NCBI RefSeq assembly: GCF_030813505.1
Contig: NZ_JAUSUE010000010.1
DNA length: 64,000 nt
Direction: 5' to 3' (one strand)
DNA from: Pectinatus haikarae
Lineage (GTDB): Bacteria > Bacillota > Negativicutes > Selenomonadales > Selenomonadaceae
Part shown: in pieces, positions 25,884 to 33,835 of the stretch
How positions within the stretch are numbered: position 1 is the stretch's first letter
Layout of the letters: every line of letters starts with the position of its first letter
The notes under the pieces: model-generated
What the model was told of the DNA's origin: nothing
Database searches by the model: none
What the model saw: the letters and a program-made list of their open reading frames with translations, nothing else
Position numbers and translations under genes: made by a program

Positions 25884-27605
25884 TTGAACTTCATTCAAAA
25901 TCTCAAGGTCAGACAAAAACTTGTTTTATTACTCTTTATTATGCTGATATCCCTTGTCGGAGTTGGCATAGTCGGCTATTATTTCCTCAATAAAACAAAT
26001 AACAATGTACATATGATGTATGCAGAAAAACTTGTTGCCGTAGAGCTTATCAACAGCAATATGTCAGAGGCACATAAGATAGAGTCGGATGTGCATGCTT
26101 TGATGCTTACAACAAATGATTCAGAACAAAAAACATTGTATGATGACATTGATGCACGTGCAAAACATTTTGACGCCAATCTGACGAAATATGAAAGTCT
26201 TCCCATGAATGATGCAACAAAAGGACAGATTGCAGAAATAAGATCAGATTTAACCCAATACCGTGCTGTGAGAAAAAATGTTCTGGCTTTATCATTGCAG
26301 GATAAAAATGATGAAGCATATGCTCTTTTCAAAGCGGACGGCAAGCCTGTCTCCGATAAATTCATGAAAGAGCTGGCTGCACTTGCCGCTAATATAAACA
26401 ATGCCGCTGACGAAATGAATGCGCAAAACGAAAAAGATTTTGCCTTTGCGAACATGATATTTTTAGCCATTATCATCATCGGCATCATTCTGGCCTTTTC
26501 CCTCGGCTGGCTTATCACAAAACAAATTTCCTCCCGCATGTCCGATGTTGTCAACTTTCTCAACCTTTTAAGCACAGGTGATTTCTCAAAAGCCGTGCCG
26601 GAGAGAAGTATCAATGACCAAAGTGAATTCGGTTCAATCTCAAGAGCTGTCCATTCAATGCAGACAAGTGTAAAAAATCTCTTATCCCAGCTGATCCATC
26701 TTGCGGAACAACTGGCCACATCCTCAGAAGTTCTGACTGCCAGTGCAGAGCAATCGGCGCAGGCTTCCAATCAGGTTGCAGGCTCGGTGACACAAGTCGC
26801 TGACGGTGCTGAACGGCAGCTCAAACTTACGAACTCTGCCGATAGTCTCGTAAAACAAATTTCCGATGCAATAAAACAAGTCGCTGAAAACACCCAGACT
26901 GTATCGGGTTCTGCCGAAAAAACAGCAGAAACTGCCAGCAATGGTGAAGGTGCTGTCAAGCATGCAGTAAATCAGATGAAAACCATCGAAGAAAAAACCA
27001 ACAATACTGCCGCCGTAATCAGCGAATTAGAAGAAAAATCAAAACAAATCGGCCAGATCGTCGATGTAATATCAAATATTTCCGGTCAGACAAATTTATT
27101 GGCTCTCAATGCAGCCATTGAGGCCGCAAGAGCAGGCGAAGCCGGTAAAGGGTTTGCCGTGGTTGCCGAAGAAGTCAGAAAACTGGCCGAACAATCTCAG
27201 GATGCCGCAAAGCAGATCACTGAACTTATCAGTCAGGTACAGGCTAAAACTGATAATGCCGTTACCTTCATGAGTGACAGCAAAAATGAAGTTGATACAG
27301 GAGCCTCTGTGGTTTCCAGCGCCGGCAGCAATTTTGAACAAATCCTGCATATGGTCAAAGACATGACAGAACAAATACGTGAAATTTCCGCTTCTATTGA
27401 AGAAGTAACAGGGCATGCCCAAAATGTAGTATCTGCTGTTCAGGATATAGACAATGAAAGTAAAAAAGCTTCTGAAGAAACCCAAAATATCTCAGCTGCA
27501 ACACAGGAACAATCGGCGTCTGTGGAAGAAATAGCGTCATCCAGTCAAAAACTTTCCCAAATGGCAGATGAACTGCGTCAGGCTGTCCGTAAATTTAAAA
27601 TATAA
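25884..27605 (+). CDS. methyl-accepting chemotaxis protein
   Basis: 573 residues. Transmembrane helix 1 lies at about 14-36. A helical sensor domain of about 150 residues follows, probably a four-helix-bundle (4HB_MCP) type, then transmembrane helix 2 (about 190-212) and a HAMP domain. The long coiled-coil signalling domain has the invariant hairpin tip 'QTNLLALNAAIEAARAGEAG' near 398-417. Methylation-type E/Q pairs flank it. No C-terminal CheR-tethering pentapeptide is visible; it ends 'RQAVRKFKI'. It should feed ligand signals to CheA/CheW; the ligand is unknown. The start is TTG behind gagggg. A terminator follows. Confidence 0.95.
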   Translation: MNFIQNLKVRQKLVLLLFIMLISLVGVGIVGYYFLNKTNNNVHMMYAEKLVAVELINSNMSEAHKIESDVHALMLTTNDSEQKTLYDDIDARAKHFDANLTKYESLPMNDATKGQIAEIRSDLTQYRAVRKNVLALSLQDKNDEAYALFKADGKPVSDKFMKELAALAANINNAADEMNAQNEKDFAFANMIFLAIIIIGIILAFSLGWLITKQISSRMSDVVNFLNLLSTGDFSKAVPERSINDQSEFGSISRAVHSMQTSVKNLLSQLIHLAEQLATSSEVLTASAEQSAQASNQVAGSVTQVADGAERQLKLTNSADSLVKQISDAIKQVAENTQTVSGSAEKTAETASNGEGAVKHAVNQMKTIEEKTNNTAAVISELEEKSKQIGQIVDVISNISGQTNLLALNAAIEAARAGEAGKGFAVVAEEVRKLAEQSQDAAKQITELISQVQAKTDNAVTFMSDSKNEVDTGASVVSSAGSNFEQILHMVKDMTEQIREISASIEEVTGHAQNVVSAVQDIDNESKKASEETQNISAATQEQSASVEEIASSSQKLSQMADELRQAVRKFKI

Positions 27606-27622
27606 ACTTATGACGTGATTAT

Positions 27623-27666
27623 AAGACATTTCTAACAGTCTCTTTTAGAAATGTCTTATTTTATTG
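27623..27666 (+). terminator. rho-independent terminator after chemoreceptor gene
   Basis: AAGACATTTCTAA pairs with TTAGAAATGTCTT around a 9-base loop and is followed by ATTTTATT. Confidence 0.85.
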
Positions 27667-27767
27667 CTGTATTTAGATTTAGCATTCTCCTGGCCCATAT
27701 TATTGGACTATGGCAATAAATATATGGTATGCTGATGTTAATAAAAATTTTAATGCGAGGGCTCATC

Positions 27768-28067
27768 ATGAAATTAAAACTTTCCGGCTATTATAAGCTG
27801 CCGCATCTTACATCTCCCATATCATTTGATTTCGAAGATGTATTCAATACGGCATTTATGAAAAAATATACACGGTATAAAACTTTCGAACAATTTTTAA
27901 ATAACGGTCGCTTTAATATCTCCGACCAAAAGGATTTTGAGAATCTACCGGAGAAATCAATGAATATTCATGTTGCCAAAAACACTAAATTTAAAACCTG
28001 GCAGGAAATGATCGATTTTGCCACTGATCGTTATATAAAAAAGAATATTAACCGCACTGAGCTTTAA
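27768..28067 (+). CDS. hypothetical small protein
   Basis: 99 residues, soluble, with no signal peptide or cysteine. It opens 'MKLKLSGYYKLPHLTSP' and contains 'FNTAFMKKYTRYKTFEQFLN' and 'KFKTWQEMIDFATDRYIKK', which read as amphipathic helices rich in aromatic and basic residues. I do not recognise a family. The start is the ATG at 27768 with gaggg 6 bases before it; an in-frame ATG at 27729 has no such site. The stop is about 29 bases before the next gene, so the two look like an operon. Confidence 0.6.
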   Translation: MKLKLSGYYKLPHLTSPISFDFEDVFNTAFMKKYTRYKTFEQFLNNGRFNISDQKDFENLPEKSMNIHVAKNTKFKTWQEMIDFATDRYIKKNINRTEL

Positions 28068-28096
28068 TATTATGAACATTTTTTGGAGGTCTAATT

Positions 28097-28582
28097 ATGT
28101 GGGACAGCATTTTCTCATCCATTTCGCATATCACTCTGCACGACGGCCAAACATGTGTTTATACAAAAAACGATATGGAATCTGCCATATATGACAGCGT
28201 TTTTCAATTATTTCCTGAGACAATACAGCAAAATGGCAGTAAAATTGATTTTGCCGGTAAAAGCTACATTATATCTACAGATTATTCCAGCCATGGCGGA
28301 ATAACCAAAATTTATATAAAAATGAAGAATCCGTCATGGGCAAAGGCTCATCTCATGACCTGTGCATACAGTCGCACAGATTATCAACCATTTGACGAAA
28401 TAATGAACAATCGGCTTGGTGAAAAAAAGTCTGTCACCCGGCCGCCGCTTCCATATCTTATAAGCAGCGTTGAACCTGGTATCATAATGGATCAAGACTG
28501 TCTGACCTGGCTTTCCCCATTTGCCCGCTGTATCGCTTGGATAGCCATGGATCCAAAGAATTACACACGTTTCCTAATATAA
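28097..28582 (+). CDS. hypothetical protein
   Basis: 161 residues, soluble, no signal peptide. The first half looks like mixed alpha/beta ('FAGKSYIISTDYSSHGGITK', 'IYIKMKNPSWAKAHLMTCAY'). The second half has 'TRPPLPYLISSVEPGIIMDQ' and a Trp-rich helix 'TWLSPFARCIAWIAMDP'. No family recognised. A good ribosome binding site (tttggagg) lies 8 bases before the ATG, and a terminator follows the stop, so the gene is very likely real. It appears to be paired with the 27768 gene. Confidence 0.65.
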   Translation: MWDSIFSSISHITLHDGQTCVYTKNDMESAIYDSVFQLFPETIQQNGSKIDFAGKSYIISTDYSSHGGITKIYIKMKNPSWAKAHLMTCAYSRTDYQPFDEIMNNRLGEKKSVTRPPLPYLISSVEPGIIMDQDCLTWLSPFARCIAWIAMDPKNYTRFLI

Positions 28583-28618
28583 AATAAAGGCAGAGCCTCC
28601 GGCTCCGCCTTTATTTTT
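28581..28618 (+). terminator. rho-independent terminator
   Basis: AAATAAAGGC-GAGCC pairs with GGCTC-GCCTTTATTT around a 3-base loop (one bulged base per arm) and is followed by T. It lies between convergent genes and could act both ways. Confidence 0.88.
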
Positions 28619-28673
28619 CAGATAATTTATCTAATTGCAGGCTGCATCATACCTTGTCTGCCTCATTCTGCTG

Positions 28674-28964
28674 TCATCTATCTTTTGCAAGATAGGTTCC
28701 TATTTTATATACACTCACACGTCCGCATGCCGAATTATGGCAGCTGCATTTTAAAACACTATACGGCCCTATTTTCAGATCCCGGCTTATACTCACATCA
28801 CCTTCATCGAAAGGTGTCCCGCAAACAGGACACTGCCCTATAAACTCGTTGACTGCCGGTGTGAAATATTTATAGTAATTTGTATGTTTGCAGCTGGCGC
28901 ACGGATAGCCGTATTTCGAACAAGAATTATATTTACACTTGTCGCAAATAAGATATTCTCCCAT
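28674..28964 (-). CDS. cysteine-rich zinc-ribbon-like protein of unknown function
   Basis: 96 residues with eleven cysteines: CxxC at 7/10, Cys15, CxxC at 22/25, CxxC at 45/48 ('CPVCGTPF'), then Cys73, Cys75 and Cys80 ('KCSCHNSACG'). The pattern suggests two or three zinc-binding knuckles and a nucleic-acid or protein-binding role, but no family is recognised. The stop is downstream of mqnA and the start lies 46 bases after the mqnA stop on the same strand, so it may be cotranscribed with mqnA. Function is not inferred. Confidence 0.65.
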   Translation of the reverse strand: MGEYLICDKCKYNSCSKYGYPCASCKHTNYYKYFTPAVNEFIGQCPVCGTPFDEGDVSISRDLKIGPYSVLKCSCHNSACGRVSVYKIGTYLAKDR

Positions 28965-29010
28965 AATTTTCCCTCATCAACAACATTTCCCCGTTTGCTC
29001 AGCGCTCGGA

Positions 29011-29844
29011 TCAGCCAATATCAGCAATTGTCACGGCAGGTATCGTCTCCAAAAATTCATATTCATGTGCCAATGTATAAAAAGTATTCAGCGCAGTCAA
29101 TTGTTTTTCATGCACATCATACTTTATGACATCAAAATAATCCATAAGCTGCTGTCTGGAAAATTTTTTTTTGCCCACTACCATATCGGCCGCTTCTTTC
29201 TTAAACGCATTGCCATGATCAAAACCACCGCGCAGGCGACTGTACACTTCCCGCAAAGCCTCAGGAAATGCTTCCGCAAAGGCGCGTGTTGCAGCCCAGA
29301 CTGCATACACCATAGGCAGCCCTGTCATCTTCTTCCATTCATTGCCCAAATCATAATAATACATCCTTTCCTGCCTGTTATGATTGATGTAAAGGGCATC
29401 ATCGCCAATAAATAGATCAGCAGTCTCATCTTCGTTTAAAATACATTGCGGATCCAACGGCCTTACTTCATACTGTGGTATGCATTTATAGGCTTTACGC
29501 ATAATTATCTTCAAGAGACAATGTGACGTAGCAGACTGTGCTGTCAGCAAAATCTTTTTACCATCCAGCGCATCAATAGGACGCTTAGACACCAGAATAA
29601 TACTTTGCACAATACCGTCTGCAACAATCCCCAAATTCGGCAGCATCATCAGACTGCTGCTCATCTGTCCAAAGGCAAAAGAAGACATCGGACTAACATG
29701 AAGCTGTCCCTGTTCCATTGCCTTATTCAAAACCGACGGCACCCCCATTACCAAAGAAATGCCCCTGTGATATCCACATTTTAACAAACTATATGTGAGC
29801 GGCTGGCAATTAAGAAAATTTATATGCCCCACACGTGGCTGCAT
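29011..29844 (-). CDS. mqnA: chorismate dehydratase, menaquinone (futalosine) pathway
   Basis: 277 residues in the periplasmic-binding-protein-like fold shared by MqnA and MqnD. 'RVGHINFLNCQPL' (4-16), 'GVPSVLNKAMEQGQLHVSPM' and 'SAEADL'-like central region, and 'LLTAQSATSHCLLKIIM' match MqnA, which removes water from chorismate to give 3-enolpyruvylbenzoate, the first step of the futalosine route. The start is the ATG at 29844, with aggagg 9 bases before it; the TTG at 29847 is an alternative. The next steps (MqnE, MqnC) are encoded 30 kb away in this window; MqnD is not seen. Confidence 0.92.
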   Translation of the reverse strand: MQPRVGHINFLNCQPLTYSLLKCGYHRGISLVMGVPSVLNKAMEQGQLHVSPMSSFAFGQMSSSLMMLPNLGIVADGIVQSIILVSKRPIDALDGKKILLTAQSATSHCLLKIIMRKAYKCIPQYEVRPLDPQCILNEDETADLFIGDDALYINHNRQERMYYYDLGNEWKKMTGLPMVYAVWAATRAFAEAFPEALREVYSRLRGGFDHGNAFKKEAADMVVGKKKFSRQQLMDYFDVIKYDVHEKQLTALNTFYTLAHEYEFLETIPAVTIADIG

Positions 29845-29962
29845 CAATCCTTACCTCCTAAACAGACACCAGGCAATTGATAATGCGAGACAGGCAGATT
29901 CCTCGGCCTTTGCCCACAACATCCATTTTTCAATCAGGGTCTGCTCAAAAATTAAAAGCCCA

Positions 29963-30547
29963 TCATCTATTGCGGTATTCATCGGCTTTGGACCGACGTT
30001 CATACGAATTATGCGAAGATGGCTGTATATCTATTATTTTCTGGCTTTGCTTCTCTCTATCAGCTTTGATATTATCTTCATTTTTATTTTTTTTTGAACT
30101 TGTTATCTTTCTCCATATAGTCATTGCCAGCATAAGGATCACTGCAAAGATCAATGCATTAGCCACTATCCCGAGCAAGTCACTCATAAAGCCACCGCCC
30201 ATACCGAACAAATTGGCAAGCATGCCCCCCAGGAACATTCCTCCTGCTAAAAGACCGACATTTCTGAGCATTCCTCCCCACGGTGAGGATGATGTATTTG
30301 CTTTTGCCCCATTCTCAGCCGTTGTGTTCTTATTTGCTGCATTTTTATTTAAAGATGCAGCATCTTTAGAAGGTTTATACTCGTTTCCCGTTCCTGCTGC
30401 ATTCTTTGACGGTGCTGCAGGGACAGATCTTGTAACAGCCGGAGATTTAACCGATGGCATACGAGCCCCTCCTTTAGCTGCAAAAGAAATATTTCCAAAG
30501 ATCATCATACCAGCTATAAACAATACAAAAATTTTTTTCATATTCAT
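29963..30547 (-). CDS. secreted or membrane protein with Tim44-like glycine-rich region
   Basis: About 194 residues. A signal peptide (MNMKK, hydrophobic core, 'ISFA') leads into a Ser/Ala/Pro/Asn-rich linker (about 30-95). A glycine-rich hydrophobic block follows ('LLAGGMFLGGMLANLFGMGG'), then a transmembrane helix 'LIFAVILMLAMTIWRK' and a highly charged tail. This is the N-terminal half of many Tim44-like proteins (COG4395), but the Tim44 domain itself is missing. A ribosome binding site gagg lies 9 bases before the ATG at 30547. It is 26 bases after the 30574 gene, so it belongs to the same small operon. Function unknown. Confidence 0.65.
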   Translation of the reverse strand: MNMKKIFVLFIAGMMIFGNISFAAKGGARMPSVKSPAVTRSVPAAPSKNAAGTGNEYKPSKDAASLNKNAANKNTTAENGAKANTSSSPWGGMLRNVGLLAGGMFLGGMLANLFGMGGGFMSDLLGIVANALIFAVILMLAMTIWRKITSSKKNKNEDNIKADREKQSQKIIDIQPSSHNSYERRSKADEYRNR

Positions 30548-30573
30548 GTTGTATCGCCTCTTTTCTATAAATA

Positions 30574-30849
30574 TCATTCTCTATATGCCTTTATATCCTC
30601 AGGAAAAGCATACACCTCTGCAAGAGTATCCAGCTCTCCCGACAAATAACGATCTATATCATCTACATCAATATAGACTTTACAATCTATATCCAGATAT
30701 CCCTGCTCAGCGCCATGACTCAAATCACGTATAGCCATGAGCTTTTCCCTTAATTGCAGACATTCTTCCTTAGTGGCATGAATGTCTAATTTTATCTGCG
30801 GAACGCCTTCTTCGCGCAAAATCTCCTGCAAACTTATTCTTTCAGACAT
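30574..30849 (-). CDS. hypothetical small acidic protein
   Basis: 91 residues, soluble and acidic. It has 'QIKLDIHATKEECLQLREKL' and 'DIDCKVYIDVDDIDRYLSGE'; there is no signal peptide. An excellent aaaaaggag ribosome binding site lies 8 bases before the ATG. It lies between a 50-residue protein gene and the Tim44-like gene on the same strand, so the three form a probable operon. No family is recognised. Confidence 0.6.
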   Translation of the reverse strand: MSERISLQEILREEGVPQIKLDIHATKEECLQLREKLMAIRDLSHGAEQGYLDIDCKVYIDVDDIDRYLSGELDTLAEVYAFPEDIKAYRE

Positions 30850-30893
30850 AATTTATCTCCTTTTTAAAAATTCCGGTAATTTCGTCACCTTTT

Positions 30894-31046
30894 TCAATTT
30901 TTACGGCTGACATTGTTCAGCACTCTTTGTAAATCGCGCATCATATGCAAATGTGTCTCATAGTCCAAATCATTTGCATCATAATTCATTCGTTTCTTTA
31001 AGGCTTCAATACGTGCCTGAAGTTTTTTTCTTGTTTCATCAGTCAT
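30894..31046 (-). CDS. small protein of 50 residues, unknown function
   Basis: A 50-codon frame encodes a helical, highly charged product that begins 'MTDETRKKLQARIEALKKRM' and ends 'VLNNVSRKN'. The sequence looks like a single amphipathic helix with an Arg/Lys-rich face, similar to small regulators or phage/SOS-type small proteins, but no match is claimed. The ATG has 'aaggt' 4 bases before it, a little close. It is followed 45 bases later by the start of the 30574 gene on the same strand, which supports it as the first gene of that operon. It is below the size of many automatic gene calls. Confidence 0.55.
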   Translation of the reverse strand: MTDETRKKLQARIEALKKRMNYDANDLDYETHLHMMRDLQRVLNNVSRKN

Positions 31047-31291
31047 AATACCTTATTGACTCCAATCCATATTGCCATCGCCAGCTGTATTGTATCTTGC
31101 TCCTGTTTATTTGATAAAGTCACCTACATTCCAACGACGGTTAATTCTAATTATAACAAATAGCATTTTCACACACAAGCAAATGTCACAAATAGCTTTT
31201 TTCTTGTTTTTTATTTACAGTAAAGTAAAACCCATCTTTTGAGTCATAAAAACATTTCTGCATAAAAATACCATATTTCTTTTCTCAATAG

Positions 31292-31541
31292 TTATTCACA
31301 ATTTTATCCACAAAAAGAGCAACCATGTGGATAAGTATTAAGAAATCACAGAACAAACCGCTCTTTTATCTACAAGTAAATTGATTTTATCCACACCCTG
31401 ATAAAATTTTTGATTATACCATTTTGAATTAAAAATCCACTAAATCCTTTATTCATAGGGATAAATCATCCATAAATAAAAATAATGGGCACTATATTTA
31501 GTGCCCATTATTTTTCAACCACAATATAATCTTGTGGATAA
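31292..31541. promoter_or_regulatory. cluster of six DnaA-box-like nonamers
   Basis: In 250 bases the sequence shows TTATTCACA (31292-31300), TTATCCACA (31304-31312), TGTGGATAA (31326-31334), TTATCTACA (31366-31374), TTATCCACA (31387-31395) and TGTGGATAA (31533-31541). Four match the DnaA consensus perfectly and two differ by one base. The first two boxes lie only 3 bases apart. No dnaA, dnaN, gyrB or rpmH lies next to it, so a true oriC here is not shown; a DnaA-titration or regulatory cluster is equally possible. Confidence 0.6.
31477..31516. terminator. bidirectional terminator
   Basis: AAAATAATGGGCACTA pairs with TAGTGCCCATTATTTT around a few-base loop, with T-rich flanks on both sides. 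On the minus strand it lies downstream of the FakA-like gene (stop at 31630). Confidence 0.85.
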
Positions 31542-31629
31542 GTATATCTCTATCTCAAAACCACTTCATAATATTTTTTCTGCTTTTTTATGCACTTTTA
31601 AACCAGATAAGAATATTTATGCATATTTT

Positions 31630-32922
31630 TTATATCACTGACCTACGAAAACGCCTTATCGCATTTTCCATCTTTTTTGCATTTTCTTCCAAAGACATTT
31701 TCTCATCATACACTTTCAGCGCAGCCAGCTGTTCATCTGTATTGTTGCTATAAATCACTTCTATGCGTTTGCCCAAAAGACGTTTAGCTTGATACAGCAT
31801 AAGATTCATATTAACATCATTAGATAAAATAATATATTTTTCCGCTATATCACTGTGCACTGTATTGACAAAGTTCCCCACTGCCAATCCCTGCTTCTCC
31901 GTGTCAGTCATTATAACCAAAGCACCCCGGTCCTGCAGCTCAAAAACAACCTTTTCATCAGATGCCACTGCCAGTATACTCAGTTTATTGAGCGGATGTC
32001 CCAAAATAAGCGGCTTATGCAGATCAGCCATATTATCAACATGTATATCGTATGAATTGCCCCAGCCTGTTATTTGCTCAACGAGCAACCCGGGTCTTTC
32101 CATATGCAAATGAATCAGCATGTCGTGCATTTTTCTTTCTATAACGACCATGTTGCCATATTTTGCCAATATCTTCTTTATATCAGCCACAGCTGCCTTG
32201 CAATTATAAATAGTCAACTGCACACAATACGGACGGACTATATCATTTTCCGGTTCAGGAACGGTATGTGATTTTTTGGTTCCTGAAGAGAAAATGAGCA
32301 CAGGTGATACAAAATTGCCGTCAAGCCCTGACTGACAGCCCTGCAAAAGAACCATCAACGCCTTTGCTCCCGCATCAACAGGATTATTTTGCGCTTCCGA
32401 TTTTTTCAAGGCTTCGTCTCCGGCCTTTATTGCCTCAGCCAATATATCCGAAATAGGACGATTGGCTCTTACCGCTTTATAGGCACCTTTTGCAACAGCC
32501 TTAGCTGTAATTATTATAGACCTTTCTGCCTCTTCAACAGAAGTACGATGCGCATAGAGTATCCCAAATTGAAAAGCCTTCCCGAATACAGAAGAATCAA
32601 CATCATATTTTCCGGCCAGCCCCTTGGCAATTCCGCGAAAAATCTGTGCCAGAAGAACTCCTGAATTCCCCCGAGCACCGAGCACTGCACAATTACTTAC
32701 CGAACAGGCTATTGCACCGATACTGTCATTGCTGATATCTCTTATTGCCATAGCTGCTGAACCCATAGTTCTGAGCATATTCGTTCCGGGGCAGTTTTGA
32801 TCAGCGAGCGAAGTTCCGTCCAAACTGTTTATATTTTCATACTCCAACAAAAAAGCGCTGTAAGCGCCGGCAATCATTCGTTTAAAATCACTGCCGGTTA
32901 TGATTTCTTTGTTTTCGCTCAT
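31630..32922 (-). CDS. FakA/YloV-like DhaL-domain protein with degenerate nucleotide site
   Basis: 430 residues with the FakA layout: a DhaL (DAK2) N-terminal domain (about 1-190), a middle domain and a C-terminal domain ending 'RFRRSVI'. FakA phosphorylates fatty acids on FakB. 'VLGARGNSGVLLAQIFRG' is intact. However, the stretch that should read like PVPDGDTGTNM reads 'SLADQNCPGTNM' (about 42-53); the aspartates that bind Mg-ATP in DhaL kinases are missing. It may therefore be a pseudo-kinase or carry a different activity. The start at 32922 follows ggagg with 9 bases between; the frame is open to 33000. No FakB is adjacent. Confidence 0.85.
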   Translation of the reverse strand: MSENKEIITGSDFKRMIAGAYSAFLLEYENINSLDGTSLADQNCPGTNMLRTMGSAAMAIRDISNDSIGAIACSVSNCAVLGARGNSGVLLAQIFRGIAKGLAGKYDVDSSVFGKAFQFGILYAHRTSVEEAERSIIITAKAVAKGAYKAVRANRPISDILAEAIKAGDEALKKSEAQNNPVDAGAKALMVLLQGCQSGLDGNFVSPVLIFSSGTKKSHTVPEPENDIVRPYCVQLTIYNCKAAVADIKKILAKYGNMVVIERKMHDMLIHLHMERPGLLVEQITGWGNSYDIHVDNMADLHKPLILGHPLNKLSILAVASDEKVVFELQDRGALVIMTDTEKQGLAVGNFVNTVHSDIAEKYIILSNDVNMNLMLYQAKRLLGKRIEVIYSNNTDEQLAALKVYDEKMSLEENAKKMENAIRRFRRSVI

Positions 32923-33160
32923 AAATATCGCCTCCGTTTGATATTGGTTTAATTCTACTAGATTATGCATCAAATTACAATCATAAACCATATCAGCCAA
33001 AAATGAACTATATCATATTAAATTGATAATCAATAATTCTAATAAAAAATATATCCAAAAACCTCTTACTAAATCAATAAGAATTACATATAAAAATTTT
33101 TGATAATATGATTTTTTTAGTGTACAATTACTAAAACAACTAATTGAAAATGGAGCACTA

Positions 33161-33649
33161 ATGATGGAATTGGAACTAAAATCAGGCTATGATGAAAAAA
33201 AAGATATCAGTATACTTTTTACTGAATATACTACTATGCTGGTAAATGAAAATCCAAATTTTGCAAAATCGTTAAAAGCACAAAATTACGACAGTGAGCT
33301 TGATAATTTACGTGCTAAGTATGGGCCACCTGACGGACGGCTCTATATTGCATATGCCAACGGCAAAGCCGCCGGTTGTGCGGCTTGCCATCGTTTTGAC
33401 AACAGGCGTTGCGAATTAAAACGTCTTTATGTATCTCCGCAATACCGCGGGCATCATCTGGCTAGTATACTTATCGATAAAATACTGGAAGAAGCCAAAA
33501 AAATTGGTTACAAATCAATACTTTTAGATACACTGCCATTTCTAAAAGAAGCCATTTTCCTCTATAAAAATAAATACAAATTCCGTGAAATTCCTAAATA
33601 TTATGATACACCAATTAAAGAAACTATTTTTATGGAAAAAATATTGTAA
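33161..33649 (+). CDS. GNAT-family N-acetyltransferase
   Basis: 162 residues. The acetyl-CoA-binding motif A is seen as 'CELKRLYVSPQYRGHHLASI' (with Q-x-x-G-x-G/H type loop) near 85-104, followed by 'ILEEAKKIGYKSILLDTLPF' (motif B-like). The C-terminal 'IFLYKNKYKFREIPKYYDTP' is the usual GNAT end. The loop has His-His where Gly-x-Gly is more typical (RGHHLA), a minor deviation. Two ATGs in tandem follow tggagc. The acceptor is unknown; the gene stands alone. Confidence 0.88.
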   Translation: MMELELKSGYDEKKDISILFTEYTTMLVNENPNFAKSLKAQNYDSELDNLRAKYGPPDGRLYIAYANGKAAGCAACHRFDNRRCELKRLYVSPQYRGHHLASILIDKILEEAKKIGYKSILLDTLPFLKEAIFLYKNKYKFREIPKYYDTPIKETIFMEKIL

Positions 33650-33835
33650 TACATTTTAGATACAATTGATTTTTTCGTACCCAACAATTTTGCCCCGGCA
33701 GAAATGCCGTCCTGTCCTAGTTATACTCTTTTCATATTATATTTTAGGAAGCTATTATGCTATAATTAATGAAAAATATATTTTTTCAATATTTTGTAAA
33801 GAGGTGGCAATCCACAGCTTTTCGTGGTGATAATT

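Larger units (their letters stand above)
31047..31629. other. 583-base intergenic region with a DnaA-box cluster
   Basis: No reading frame is supported. The stretch is AT-rich. It holds six DnaA-box-like nonamers (31292-31541, listed separately), a bidirectional terminator at 31477-31516 and the promoter region of the 30894 gene's operon on its minus strand. Confidence 0.6.

Noticed and set aside
25979..26770. 263-codon minus-strand frame inside the chemoreceptor gene
   Set aside because: Shadow of the plus-strand coding frame; the plus-strand product is a complete chemoreceptor.
29877..30734. 285-codon plus-strand frame opposite the Tim44-like and 30574 genes
   Set aside because: Low-complexity mirror of the minus-strand genes, without a ribosome binding site; both minus-strand genes have good ones.
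31047..31629. Calling this region the chromosomal origin
   Set aside because: DnaA boxes are present, but no dnaA, dnaN, gyrB or rpmH neighbour and no skew data; kept as a box cluster only.
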